NCBI GenBank assembly: GCA_021372495.1
Contig: JAJFUF010000045.1
Span: 1-64,000 of the forward strand
Length of the DNA stretch: 64,000 bases
Direction: 5' to 3'
Source of the DNA: Lysobacteraceae bacterium
Lineage (GTDB): Bacteria; Pseudomonadota; Gammaproteobacteria; Xanthomonadales; Rhodanobacteraceae
In this document: in pieces, positions 52,064 through 63,365 of the stretch
Layout: every line of letters starts with the position of its first letter
Position numbering within the stretch: position 1 is the stretch's first letter
Program-made: the position numbers and the translations under genes
The notes under the pieces: model-generated
Told to the model about the DNA's origin: nothing
The model's database searches: none
What the model saw: only the letters and a program-made list of their open reading frames with translations

Positions 52064-53338
52064 ATGATCCGCGACACCTCCGCCCAAGACCGCCTGATCG
52101 TCCCCGAGCGCACCTCGAAGCTGCGCCGCTGGCTGTGGCCCGGCGTGGCCGCGGCGGTCGGCCTCGCGCTGCTGCTGTGGCTGGTGCCGAGCGCGCTGCG
52201 CACGCTGGCGGCCGGTACGTCGGTCAATGCGACGCGCCTGCGCATCGCCACCGTGCAGCGCGGCACGCTGGTGCGCGACGTTTCGGTGCAGGGCCGCGTG
52301 GTCGCGGCGGTCAGCCCCACGTTGTACGCGCCGGCGCCGGGCACCGTCACGCTGGACGTGGTCGCCGGCGACAAGGTGCAGAAGGACCAGGTGCTGGCCG
52401 AGCTGTACAGCCCCGAGCTGACCAACCGTCTCGCCCAGGAACAGGCCGCACTGCAGGGCCTGGAAGTCGACTACGAGCGCGCGCAGATCGAGGCGCGGCG
52501 CAAGCGCCTCGACGTGCAGCGCACGCTCGACCAGGCCGCGATCGACCGCAAGACCGCCGAGCGCGAGGTCGAGCGCACCACCAAGGCATTCAAGCTGGGC
52601 GCGCTGCCGGAGATCAACGTGCTGCGCGCCGAGGATGCGCTGGAGAAGGCCGACATCACGCTGGACAACGCGCGCAAGGGCGTGGCGCTGGACCATGACA
52701 GCCTCGCCTTCGAGGTGCAGGCGAAGAAGCTCGCGCGCGACCGCCAGCAGCTCTCGGTGGCCGAGCTGCAGCGCCAGGTGGATGCGCTGAAGATCCGCTC
52801 GCCGGTGGCCGGCCAGGTCGGCCAGCTCATAGCCGCGCAGAAGGCCAACGTCGCGCTGAACGCGCCGCTGCTGAGCGTGGTCGACCTGTCCGCGCTGGAG
52901 CTGGAAGTGCAGGTGCCCGAGGTGTTCGCGCACGACATCGCGATCGGCATGCCGGCCGAGATCCAGGACGCCAGCGCCACCTACAAGGGCGAGGTCGGCG
53001 CGGTGTCGCCCGAGGTGGTCAACGGCCAGGTCACCGCGCGCGTGCGCTTCGGCAAGGCCAGGCCGGCGGGCCTGCGCCAGAACCAGCGCCTGACCACGCG
53101 CATCCTGATCGACACGCACCCGAACGTGCTGATGGTCGAGCGCGGCCCGTTCGTCGACGCCGGCGCCGGTCGCGTCGCCTACGTGGTGCGCGGCGACGTC
53201 GCCGAGCGCACGCCGATCCAGGTCGGCGCGTTGAGCCTGAACGCGGTCGAGATCGTCTCGGGCGTCAAGGAAGGCGACCGCATCGTGATCTCCGGCACCG
53301 ACGAGTTCAACGGTGCGCAGCGCGTCACCATCCACTGA
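52064..53338 (+). CDS. MacA/HlyD-type periplasmic adaptor of the second ABC exporter
   Basis: A 424-residue membrane-fusion protein. TM is about residues 24-44 (WLWPGVAAAVGLALLLWLV). The first lipoyl half (VAAVSPTLYAPAPGTVTLDV), a long coiled-coil hairpin (about 120-240, with Glu/Arg/Gln/Ala heptads), the second lipoyl half (LKIRSPVAGQVGQLIAAQK) and the barrel and membrane-proximal domains follow. It links inner-membrane transporter to outer-membrane channel. Compared with the adaptor at 5990 the hairpin is longer. CGGGAGCC precedes the ATG. It is the first gene behind the sigma-54 promoter and starts a four-gene export unit. Confidence 0.9.
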   Translation: MIRDTSAQDRLIVPERTSKLRRWLWPGVAAAVGLALLLWLVPSALRTLAAGTSVNATRLRIATVQRGTLVRDVSVQGRVVAAVSPTLYAPAPGTVTLDVVAGDKVQKDQVLAELYSPELTNRLAQEQAALQGLEVDYERAQIEARRKRLDVQRTLDQAAIDRKTAEREVERTTKAFKLGALPEINVLRAEDALEKADITLDNARKGVALDHDSLAFEVQAKKLARDRQQLSVAELQRQVDALKIRSPVAGQVGQLIAAQKANVALNAPLLSVVDLSALELEVQVPEVFAHDIAIGMPAEIQDASATYKGEVGAVSPEVVNGQVTARVRFGKARPAGLRQNQRLTTRILIDTHPNVLMVERGPFVDAGAGRVAYVVRGDVAERTPIQVGALSLNAVEIVSGVKEGDRIVISGTDEFNGAQRVTIH

Positions 53339-53380
53339 GCCGGGCCCACCACGACACCCCTTGCCCCACGAGGAACCGCC

Positions 53381-54097
<717 letters not shown>

Positions 54098-54146
54098 TGC
54101 TGGAACTCCCTCCCGCTGGGAGCGGGAAGCAGAAACCCAAGGGGTA

Positions 54147-55460
54147 ATGAAGATGTTCGCCTACTATCTCCAGCTCGGCCTTCGCAGCCTGCGGCGCAAT
54201 CCGGTGCTGACCGCGCTGATGGTGCTGGGCATCGCGCTCGGCATCGCCGCCAGCATGACCTCGTTGACCGTGTTCCACATGATGGGCAGCGACCCGATCC
54301 CGTGGAAGAGCAGCAAGCTGCACTACGTGCAGATGGACAACTGGGATCCGAACCAGCCTTACGGCGACGACGGCAGCCCGCCCGACCAGATCACCTATCG
54401 CGACGCGGTCGCGCTGATGCAGGCCGGCAAGGCCGACAAGCAGACCGCGATGTTCAAGCTGGCGCTGCCGATCCAGCCGGCCAATCCGCAGGTCAAGCCG
54501 TTCATGGCGCTGGGGCGGGTGGCGTCCGCCGACTTCTTCGGCATGTTCGAGCCGCCGTTCCGCTACGGCGGCCCGTGGGGGCGCGACCAGGACGCCGCGC
54601 ACGCGCGCGTGCTGGTGCTGACCAGCGACACCAACGAGAAGCTGTTCGGCGGCCAGGACAGCGTCGGCAAGACCGTGCGCATGGACGGCGTCGACTACAG
54701 CGTGGTCGGCGTGCTGGACAAGTGGAAGCCGCGCTTCAAGTTCTACGACCTGACCAACGGCGCGCTCAGCGCCGCCGACGAATTCTTCATGCCGTTCACC
54801 ACCGCGATCGACCTCCGCCAGCGCGCCAGCGGCAACAACAGTTGCTGGAAATTCCCGGGCGAGGGCTGGGACGCCTACCTGCAGTCGGATTGCGTGTGGA
54901 TCCAGATGTGGGTGCAGCTCGATTCGCCGGCGCGGCTGGCCGAATACAAGTCGTTCCTCGACAGCTACGTCAACGAGCAGAAGCGGCTCGGGCGCTTCCC
55001 GCGCCCGCTCGACAACCGCCTGCCGAACGTCACCCAGTGGATGCAGGCCCAGCGTGTGGTGCCGCGCGACGTCGAGGTGCAGACCTGGCTTGGCTTCGCC
55101 TTCCTCACCGTCTGCCTGGTCAACACCATCGGCCTGCTGCTGGCGAAGTTCATGCGCAAGTCGGGCGAGATCGGATTGCGGCGCGCGCTGGGCGCGAGCC
55201 GGAGCGAGGTGTTCCGCCAGTTCCTGATCGAGTCCGGCGTGGTCGGCCTCAGCGGCGGCCTGGTCGGCCTGCTGCTGACCGGGCTGGGGCTGATCGCGGT
55301 GCGCGCGCTCTACGCCGACTACAAGAACGTGGCGCAGCTCGACTGGACGATGGTGCTGACGACGCTGGTCCTGGCCATCGTCGCGGCGCTGCTCGCGGGG
55401 CTGTATCCGACCTGGCGCGCGTGCCGCGTGCAGCCGGCCTCGCAACTGAAGACGCAATGA
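54147..55460 (+). CDS. FtsX/MacB-like permease (first, second system)
   Basis: A 437-residue permease. TM1 (about 15-40) begins RRNPVLTALMVLGIALGIAASMTSL. The periplasmic part is about 260 residues, with a WDPNQPYGDDGSPPDQITYR stretch and an NNSCWKFPGEGWDAYLQSDC segment whose two Cys may form a disulfide. Three C-terminal helices follow, with the coupling motif MRKSGEIGLRRALGASRSEVFRQFLIE. It starts 49 nt after the ATPase gene. Half of the permease pair; the partner is encoded at 55514. Confidence 0.9.
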   Translation: MKMFAYYLQLGLRSLRRNPVLTALMVLGIALGIAASMTSLTVFHMMGSDPIPWKSSKLHYVQMDNWDPNQPYGDDGSPPDQITYRDAVALMQAGKADKQTAMFKLALPIQPANPQVKPFMALGRVASADFFGMFEPPFRYGGPWGRDQDAAHARVLVLTSDTNEKLFGGQDSVGKTVRMDGVDYSVVGVLDKWKPRFKFYDLTNGALSAADEFFMPFTTAIDLRQRASGNNSCWKFPGEGWDAYLQSDCVWIQMWVQLDSPARLAEYKSFLDSYVNEQKRLGRFPRPLDNRLPNVTQWMQAQRVVPRDVEVQTWLGFAFLTVCLVNTIGLLLAKFMRKSGEIGLRRALGASRSEVFRQFLIESGVVGLSGGLVGLLLTGLGLIAVRALYADYKNVAQLDWTMVLTTLVLAIVAALLAGLYPTWRACRVQPASQLKTQ

Positions 55461-55513
55461 CGAACCGGGCGCGGCCGCCCGTGCGCCGCGTCCGCCACCG
55501 AACGAGGTCAGTC

Positions 55514-56731
55514 ATGGAAATCCGTCCGATATTGTCCGCGCTGATGCGCAGCAAGGTGGCGCTGGTGCTGATCGGCCTGCAGATCGCGCTGACGCTGGCG
55601 ATCGTCTGCAACGCGCTGTTCATCATCGGTCAGCGCCTGGAGCGCATGCAGCGGCCGAGCGGCATGAACGAGGTCGACACCTTCGCGGTGACGAGCTCCG
55701 GCTTCGGCGAAGGCTTCGACGTGCGCAGCACGATGGAGGCCGACGTGACGCTGCTGCGCAGCCTGCCCGGCGTCGCCGCCGCGACCGCCATCAACTCGCT
55801 GCCGCTGAGCAACGGCGGCTGGTCGAGCGGCCTGGTGCTGAAGCCCGACCAGCGCACCCCGCTGGCCAGCGCGGCGTTCTACTTCGTCGACGCGGGCGCG
55901 CTCGACGCCCTTGGCCTCAAGCTGGTCGCCGGGCGCAACTTCAAGCCGGAAGAGATCGGCTACCGCACCATGAACGATAACGTCACCCCGGCCGGCGTGA
56001 TCGTCACGCGCGCGCTGGCCGAGAAGCTGTTCCCGGGCCAGGGCGCGGTCGGCCGCCAGTTCTACATCGACGATCCCAGGACCACGCCGCCCACCACCGT
56101 CGTCGGCGTGGTCGATCGCCTGCAGGAGCCCTGGGTTGACTCCAAGGAAATCGAATACTCGGTGCTGCGGCCGCAGCATCTGCCGTACGGCAACTCGTCG
56201 ACCTACCTGGTGCGCGCCGAGCCGGGGCGCCGCGACGAGGTGATGAAGCAGGTCGAGGACAAGCTCGCCGCGGCCAATCCGAGCCGAATCGTGCGCGGCT
56301 TGAAGAGCGTCGAGAGCGTGCGCGCCGAAGCCTACGCCGCGGATCGCGCGATGGCGCTGATCCTCGGCGCGGTGATCGTGGCGCTGCTGACCATCACCGC
56401 GCTCGGCATCGTCGGCATGGCCAGCTTCTGGGTCACCCAGCGCACCAAGCAGATCGGCACGCGGCGCGCGCTGGGCGCCACCCAGTTCGACATCCTGCGC
56501 TACTTCCTGACCGAGAACTTCCTGATCACCACCCTCGGCCTGCTCGTCGGCGCGGTGCTGACCTACGCCTTCAACGTCTGGCTGATGACCCACTACGAGT
56601 CGCCGCGCCTGCCGTGGCACTACGTGCCGGTGGGCTTCCTGTGCCTGTGGGCGCTGGGCCAGATTGCCGTGCTGGGACCGGCCACGCGTGCTTCGCGGGT
56701 GCCGCCGGCGGTGGCGACACGCAGCGTCTGA
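55514..56731 (+). CDS. FtsX/MacB-like permease (second, second system)
   Basis: A 405-residue permease partner. TM1 is about 12-38 (KVALVLIGLQIALTLAIVCN). A periplasmic core of about 240 residues follows, starting after RLERMQRPSGMNEVDTFAV, then three helices with the FtsX coupling segment FWVTQRTKQIGTRRALGATQFDILRYFLTE. It shares the general plan but little exact sequence with the permease at 54147, so the two likely form a heterodimer. Its gene starts 53 nt after the previous one. The DUF885 gene follows 119 nt downstream. Confidence 0.9.
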   Translation: MEIRPILSALMRSKVALVLIGLQIALTLAIVCNALFIIGQRLERMQRPSGMNEVDTFAVTSSGFGEGFDVRSTMEADVTLLRSLPGVAAATAINSLPLSNGGWSSGLVLKPDQRTPLASAAFYFVDAGALDALGLKLVAGRNFKPEEIGYRTMNDNVTPAGVIVTRALAEKLFPGQGAVGRQFYIDDPRTTPPTTVVGVVDRLQEPWVDSKEIEYSVLRPQHLPYGNSSTYLVRAEPGRRDEVMKQVEDKLAAANPSRIVRGLKSVESVRAEAYAADRAMALILGAVIVALLTITALGIVGMASFWVTQRTKQIGTRRALGATQFDILRYFLTENFLITTLGLLVGAVLTYAFNVWLMTHYESPRLPWHYVPVGFLCLWALGQIAVLGPATRASRVPPAVATRSV

Positions 56732-56850
56732 ACCGCCGGCGCGGGCCGTGCCTTCCGGCCCGCGCCGGGCGCCATGATTGCCGTCAGAATGCAGTGCCCG
56801 CGTGCGTCGCAACGGCGGCGCGCACATCCACCCACACAGCGAGAGCCGCC

Positions 56851-58668
56851 ATGCCGCATCCGCTATCGAAGTCCCTGGCCCTGTTCCTCGCCGCCGCGCT
56901 GGCCGCCGCGGTGGGCGCGCCCGCCGCGCGCGCGGCCGGCGACGCCGCCACGCGCACCGGGGCGCTGAACGCGCTGCTGGCCGAGCAATGGCAGTGGCAG
57001 TTGCAGCAGTCGCCCGAGTTCGCCAGCGCGATCGGCGACTACCGCTACAACGACCGCTGGAGCGACATCTCGCTGGCGCACGTCGCCATGCAGAAGCAGG
57101 ACACCGAGCGCTTCCTCGCGCGCTTCAGGTCGATCGACACCACCGGCTTCGCCGAACAGGATCGGCTCAACCAGCAACTGATGGTGCGCCAGTTGCAGGA
57201 CAGCCTGCGCGCGATCGCCCTGAAGACCTACGAGATGCCGCTCGACCAGTTCACCGGCGTGCACCTGCAACTGGCGCAGTTCGTCGCCATCCTGCCGTTC
57301 GACAGCACCAGGCACTACGAGGACTACGTCGCACGCCTCGACCAGGTGCCGGCGCTGTTCGACCAGTTGATCGGGGTGCTGAAGCAGGGCGAGAAGGACG
57401 GCCTGATGCCGCCGAAGTTCCTGCTGGAAAAAGTGGTGACGCAGTGCCGCGCGATCGCCGCACCGGCGGGCGAGGCCAGCGCGTTCGGCCAGCCGGTGGC
57501 GAAGTTTCCCGACGGCGTGCCCGTCGCCGACCGCGCGCGCCTGCACGACGCGGTGATCGAGGCGGTCGACGGCAAGGTGCGTCCGGCCTACCTCAAGCTC
57601 GCCGACTTCGTCGAGAAGGAATACGCGCCGAAGGGCCGCGCCGGCCTCGGCCTGTGGGCGCTGCCCGACGGCGGGAAGCGCTACCGCTTCGCCATCGAGC
57701 AGATGACCACCACCGACCTGGCGCCGGCGAAGATCCACGCGCTGGGCCTGTCCGAGGTGGCGCGCATCGAGGCCGAGCAGGACGCGATCGCGAAGAAGCT
57801 CGGCTACAAGGATCTCGCGGCGTTCCGCGCCGGGCTGAAGACCGATCCGAAGATCCGCCCGACCTCGCGCGAGCAGATCCTCGACCTCTACCGCAAGTAC
57901 ATCGCGCAGATGGAGCCGAAGCTGCCGCAGCTGTTCGGCCTGCTGCCCAAGGCCAAGCTCGAGGTGCTGCCGGTGGAGACGTTCCGCGAGAAGGAGGCCT
58001 CGGCGGCGCAGTACACCACCGGCACGCCCGACGGCTCGCGCCCGGGCAAGGTGTGGGTGAACACCGGCGACTTCGAGCACCGCAACCTGCTCGAGATCGA
58101 GTCCACCGCCTACCACGAGGGCGTGCCGGGCCACCACATGCAGCTTTCGATCGCGCAGGAGCTGCCGAGCCTGCCGCCGTTCCGCCAGCAGGCCGGCTAC
58201 ACCGCCTACGTGGAAGGCTGGGCGCTGTACTCCGAGCGGCTGGGCAAGGAGGTCGGCTTCTACACCGATCCCTACAGCGACTACGGCCGCCTGTGCGACG
58301 AGCTGCTGCGCGCCGACCGCCTGGTGCTCGACACCGGCGTGCATGCGATGCGCTGGACGCGCGAGCAGATGGTCGACTACTTCCGCACGCACTCCTGCGA
58401 AACCGAGCCGGACATCCAGGCCGAAACCGACCGCTACATCGCCTGGCCGGCGCAGGCGCTGGCCTACAAGCTCGGCCAGATGAAGTTCCTCGAACTGCGC
58501 GCGCGTGCGCGGAAGGAACTCGGCGACAAGTTCGACATCCGCGCCTTCCACGACGAGATGCTCGACGGCGGCGCGTTGCCGCTGGACGTGCTGGACGCGC
58601 GCACCAACGCCTGGATCGCCGCGGTGAAGGCCGGCAAGGCGCGGGCGCACCCGGCGGCGGCCAGGTAG
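56851..58668 (+). CDS. DUF885-family exported metallohydrolase
   Basis: A 605-residue exported protein with a signal peptide (1-28, LALFLAAALAAAVGAPAARA). The DUF885 domain fills the rest. Its zinc-peptidase-like motif YHEGVPGHH at residues 421-429 gives an HExxxxHH arrangement, with the following helical MQLSIAQELPSLPPFRQQ. A second conserved block, AYVEGWALYSERLGKEVGFY, holds a Glu expected to complete the site, and EPDIQAETDRYIAWPAQALAYK closes the domain. Some family members have carboxypeptidase-like activity. It lies between the export system and the sigma-54 regulator genes, so its substrate may be linked to exported or attacking peptides; this is inference. Confidence 0.88.
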   Translation: MPHPLSKSLALFLAAALAAAVGAPAARAAGDAATRTGALNALLAEQWQWQLQQSPEFASAIGDYRYNDRWSDISLAHVAMQKQDTERFLARFRSIDTTGFAEQDRLNQQLMVRQLQDSLRAIALKTYEMPLDQFTGVHLQLAQFVAILPFDSTRHYEDYVARLDQVPALFDQLIGVLKQGEKDGLMPPKFLLEKVVTQCRAIAAPAGEASAFGQPVAKFPDGVPVADRARLHDAVIEAVDGKVRPAYLKLADFVEKEYAPKGRAGLGLWALPDGGKRYRFAIEQMTTTDLAPAKIHALGLSEVARIEAEQDAIAKKLGYKDLAAFRAGLKTDPKIRPTSREQILDLYRKYIAQMEPKLPQLFGLLPKAKLEVLPVETFREKEASAAQYTTGTPDGSRPGKVWVNTGDFEHRNLLEIESTAYHEGVPGHHMQLSIAQELPSLPPFRQQAGYTAYVEGWALYSERLGKEVGFYTDPYSDYGRLCDELLRADRLVLDTGVHAMRWTREQMVDYFRTHSCETEPDIQAETDRYIAWPAQALAYKLGQMKFLELRARARKELGDKFDIRAFHDEMLDGGALPLDVLDARTNAWIAAVKAGKARAHPAAAR

Positions 58669-58863
58669 CCGGGGGCGCGGGGTCGCGGGCTTTTTCCCCA
58701 TGCGTTCCGCCCGGGGGCGACGGGCCGCATGCCCGCTGTGCCGACGCGTTCCGGAGCGGCGCGGGCGGGGACGCGCCAGCCGCCTTGATGGGCGCTGTGC
58801 GAGCGGATACGTTGCAACCCTCCGGCATGGCCTCGCATCCATGCCGATATGCGTGAGAGAAAG

Positions 58864-60219
<1,356 letters not shown>

Positions 60220-60243
60220 GCCGACGCCCCGCGAGGGAGGCGG

Positions 60244-61560
60244 ATGCGGCCGACATCGCTGGAAGGCAAGCTGGCGCTGCTGCTGGCGCTGGTCGCGCTG
60301 GTCGCGGCCGCGCTCGCCGCCTACATCGCGCGCGCGTTCGACAGCACCTCTGCGGGCGTCCTCTTCGCCATCGCGTTGCTGGCGCTGCCGCTGCTGTGGG
60401 TCGCACGCCTGGGCGCGCTGCCGGTGACCGCGCTGCTGCGCGCGCTGGCCGGCAGCGTCAGTGCGTTCCGCGACGGCGACTTCAGCATCTCGCTGCACAA
60501 CGAGCGCCGCGACGAGCTGGGCGACCTGGTCGCCGCGCACAACGAGCTGGGTCGCGTGCTGCGCGAGGAGCGCCAGCACCTGTTCCAGCGCGAGCTGCTG
60601 CTCGACACCATCGTGCAGCACACGCCGACGGCGCTGCTGCTGGTCGAGCCGGGCGGGCGCATCGTCTACGCCAACGTCGCCGCGCGCCAACTGCTCAACG
60701 ACGGCCGCGCGCTGGCCGGCGAGCGCTTCGAGGCGGTCGTCGCCGCCGGCCCGCCGGCGCTGGCGCAGGCGCTGGCGCGCGAGAGCGACAGCCTGTTCAC
60801 CGTCGCCATCGACGGCGAGGACGAAACCTTCCACGTCACCCAGCGCGAGTTCAAGCTGCAGGGACGCCGGCACCGGCTGGTGCTGCTGCGCCGATTGACC
60901 CGCGAGCTGGCGCGCCAGGAAGTGGCGACCTGGAAGAAGGTGATCCGCGTGATCAGCCACGAGCTGAACAACTCGCTGGCGCCGATCCGCTCGCTGGCGC
61001 ATTCCGGGCGCGAACTGGCGCGCAAGGGCGAGCTGGCGCGGCTGACCACCGCGTTCGATACCATCGAGGAGCGCACGCGCCACCTCGAAGGCTTCATCCA
61101 GGGCTACGCGCGCTTCGCCAGGCTGCCGCAGCCGCGCATCGAGGCGGTGGCGTGGCGCGACCTGCTCGACGGCCTCGGCCACCACTATCCGTTCCGCCTC
61201 GTCGGCGACCTGCCGCAGCCGCCGCTGCGCGCCGACCGCGCGCAGCTCGAGCAGGTGCTGATCAACCTGCTGAAGAACGCGCACGAGGCGGGCGGGCCTG
61301 CCGATGCGGTCGAGATGGCGGTGCTCGACCACGGCCAGGACTGGCGCATCGAGGTGCGCGATCGCGGCGCGGGCATGAGCGAGACCGTGCTCGCCCACGC
61401 GCTGCTGCCGTTCTACTCGACCAAGCGCAGCGGCAGCGGGCTCGGCCTGGCGCTGGCGCGCGAGATCGCCGAGGCGCATGGCGGCCGCATCGCGCTGGCC
61501 AATCGCGAGGGCGGCGGCCTGCGGGTCGCGCTGTCCCTGCCGAAGCATCCGCACGCCTGA
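60244..61560 (+). CDS. Sensor histidine kinase (NtrY-like)
   Basis: A 438-residue kinase with two close N-terminal helices (about 7-27 and 36-56) and only a very short periplasmic loop, so it is unlikely to bind a large ligand outside. A HAMP-like region (about 60-115), a PAS-like domain (about 118-220, with TIVQHTPTALLLVEPGGRIV) and the kinase core follow. His239 lies in VISHELNNSLAPI, the NtrY-type H-box; N-box NLLKNAHEAGG, G1 VRDRGAGMS and G2 GSGLGLALAREI are in place. The short loop fits signal detection within the membrane or by the neighbouring exporter, as known for some ABC-coupled kinases. It forms a pair with the response regulator. Confidence 0.93.
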   Translation: MRPTSLEGKLALLLALVALVAAALAAYIARAFDSTSAGVLFAIALLALPLLWVARLGALPVTALLRALAGSVSAFRDGDFSISLHNERRDELGDLVAAHNELGRVLREERQHLFQRELLLDTIVQHTPTALLLVEPGGRIVYANVAARQLLNDGRALAGERFEAVVAAGPPALAQALARESDSLFTVAIDGEDETFHVTQREFKLQGRRHRLVLLRRLTRELARQEVATWKKVIRVISHELNNSLAPIRSLAHSGRELARKGELARLTTAFDTIEERTRHLEGFIQGYARFARLPQPRIEAVAWRDLLDGLGHHYPFRLVGDLPQPPLRADRAQLEQVLINLLKNAHEAGGPADAVEMAVLDHGQDWRIEVRDRGAGMSETVLAHALLPFYSTKRSGSGLGLALAREIAEAHGGRIALANREGGGLRVALSLPKHPHA

Positions 61561-61573
61561 AACCGCGATTGCC

Positions 61574-61579
61574 TATACT
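61574..61579 (+). promoter_or_regulatory. -10 box before the SPFH-NfeD operon
   Basis: TATACT lies 33 nt before the ATG at 61612. Transcription would start near 61586 and leave a leader with the ribosome site GGGAGGGG. The -35 is poor. Confidence 0.45.
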
Positions 61580-61611
61580 CGACCGCTGCATCCACCGATA
61601 GGGAGGGGAAC

Positions 61612-62568
61612 ATGCCGGGTCTATTCGCTCTGGTGCTGGTCGTGGTGGCGGTGATCGTGCTGGCCAAGCTGGTGCGCATCGTGCCGCAGGGTTACGAGTG
61701 GACGGTCGAACGCTTCGGCCGCTACACGCGCACGTTGACGCCGGGCCTGCACTTCCTGGTGCCGTTCATCTACAACGTGGGCCGGCGCATGAACATGATG
61801 GAGCAGGTGCTCGACGTGCCCTCGCAGGACGTCATCACCAAGGACAACGCGGTGGTGCGCGTCGACGGCGTGGTGTTCTACCAGGTGCTGGACGCGGCCA
61901 AGGCGGCGTACGAGGTGGCCAACCTGCAGAGCGCGATCATCAACCTGATCATGACCAATATCCGCACCGTGCTCGGCTCGCTCGACCTCGACGAGTCGCT
62001 GAGCAAGCGCGACGAGATCAACGCGCGCCTGCTCAAGGTAGTCGACGAGGCGACCCATCCGTGGGGCCTCAAGGTCACCCGCATCGAGCTGAAGGACATC
62101 CAGCCGCCGCGCGACCTGGTCGACTCGATGGCGCGGCAGATGAAGGCCGAGCGCGAGAAGCGCGCCAACATCCTCGAGGCGGAGGGCTTCCGCCAGGCGG
62201 CGATCCTCAAGGCCGAGGGCGAGAAGCAGTCGGCGATCCTCGCCGCCGAAGGCGAGCGCGAGGCGGCGTTCCGCGCCGCCGAGGCGCGCGAGCGCCTGGC
62301 CGAGGCCGAGGCCAAGGCCACCACGATGGTGTCCGATTCGATCGCCAAGGGCGACGTCAACGCGCTCAACTACTTCGTCGCCAACAAGTACGTCGAGGCG
62401 CTGAAGGCGATGGCCGACTCGCCGAACCAGAAGATGCTGCTGCTGCCGATCGAGGCCACCGGCGTGATCGGCTCGCTGGCCGGCATCGCCGAACTGGCGC
62501 GCGAGTCGCTCGGCCGCCAGCAGGCGCAGAGCGCGGCGCGCCAGCCGCCCGCCGCGCCGCGCGCCTGA
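61612..62568 (+). CDS. SPFH (band 7) membrane protein, QmcA-like
   Basis: A 318-residue stomatin/flotillin relative. An N-terminal helix (about 3-20), then the SPFH domain from RIVPQGYEWTVERFGRYTRT through ALAASDLDESLSKRDEIN-like sequence, and a coiled coil with repeated KAEGEKQSAILAAEGEREAA units (about 190-240). The C-terminal segment MLLLPIEATGVIGSLAGI is typical of the QmcA/YbbK-type. The ribosome site GGGAGGGG precedes the ATG. The NfeD-like gene follows after 9 nt. This is the second SPFH-NfeD pair of the window; unlike the pair at 39875 its NfeD lacks a protease domain. Confidence 0.95.
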   Translation: MPGLFALVLVVVAVIVLAKLVRIVPQGYEWTVERFGRYTRTLTPGLHFLVPFIYNVGRRMNMMEQVLDVPSQDVITKDNAVVRVDGVVFYQVLDAAKAAYEVANLQSAIINLIMTNIRTVLGSLDLDESLSKRDEINARLLKVVDEATHPWGLKVTRIELKDIQPPRDLVDSMARQMKAEREKRANILEAEGFRQAAILKAEGEKQSAILAAEGEREAAFRAAEARERLAEAEAKATTMVSDSIAKGDVNALNYFVANKYVEALKAMADSPNQKMLLLPIEATGVIGSLAGIAELARESLGRQQAQSAARQPPAAPRA

Positions 62569-62577
62569 GGAGTCGCC

Positions 62578-63027
62578 ATGTTCGTCGACGTTTCCGCGCA
62601 CTACGTGTGGTGGGTGCTGGCGCTGCTGCTGATCGGCGGCGAGGTCATGATGCCGGGCTATTTCCTGCTGTGGATCGGCATCGCCGCCGGCGTGATGGGC
62701 GTGGTGATGCTGGCGCTGCCGCAGCTCGGCATGCTGCCGCAGGCGCTGCTGTTCGCCGCGCTGGCGTTCGTCTCCTGCTTCGCCTACTGGAGGCTGCTGC
62801 GCCCGCGCATCGAGCGCGACGCGCCCGACGCCGCCGGCCTGAACCGCCGCGCCGAGCGCTTGATCGGCCAGCGCTACGTGCTGGAAACCGCGATCCAGAA
62901 CGGCCGCGGCAAGGCGCGCGTCGGCGACTCGCTGTGGCTGGCCGAGGGCCCCGACCTGCCGGCCGGCGCCGTGGTGGAAGTCGTCGCGGTGGACGGCAGC
63001 ACGCTCAAGGTGAAGGCCGCGGGCTAG
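62578..63027 (+). CDS. NfeD-family protein, short form
   Basis: A 149-residue protein with two or three closely spaced membrane helices (about 8-28, 30-55 and 58-75) and a C-terminal OB-fold (about 90-149: LIGQRYVLETAIQNGRGKAR to EVVAVDGSTLKVKAA). This is the YbbJ/NfeD-short type that pairs with SPFH proteins and is thought to stabilise them. It follows the SPFH gene by 9 nt with GAGGAG before the ATG, so the two are co-translated from one mRNA. Confidence 0.93.
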   Translation: MFVDVSAHYVWWVLALLLIGGEVMMPGYFLLWIGIAAGVMGVVMLALPQLGMLPQALLFAALAFVSCFAYWRLLRPRIERDAPDAAGLNRRAERLIGQRYVLETAIQNGRGKARVGDSLWLAEGPDLPAGAVVEVVAVDGSTLKVKAAG

Positions 63028-63075
63028 CCTGGGGCCGGACCACGCCGTGGCGCGCATGCCGCGGCCTGCGCCCGG

Positions 63076-63170
63076 GTAGGGCGGAATCGCCGCGCAGCGG
63101 CGCTTCCGCCGTTGACGGATACCCGCAGACGCGGCGCGGCGGAAGCCGCTGTGCGGATTCCGCCCTACGG
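63076..63170. repeat. Dispersed palindromic repeat, family A
   Basis: The best-preserved member of the family. Outer ends GTAGGGCGGAATC and GATTCCGCCCTAC are perfect inverted copies; each half also folds by itself (GCGGAATCGCCGCGCAGCGG with CGCTTCCGCC on the left, GGCGGAAGCCGCTGTGCGGA with TTCCGCC on the right). It lies after the SPFH-NfeD operon, where it could end transcription. Confidence 0.85.
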
Positions 63171-63365
63171 TCCTGCGCTTTCCCCCTCTCCCCGTTTGGG
63201 AAAGGGAGACAAGAAACTGCAGGCCGCCGTTCGGCGCGCGACGCGCGTGCGCCCCGTCTCGATGTTTGTCCATAATCACGCCCACCGACCCTGCGGACGC
63301 ACTGCCATGGACAGCGCCCAGTCCCGATCCGGATCGCCGCGCCCGCCGCGCCGCGGGAGCGCGCA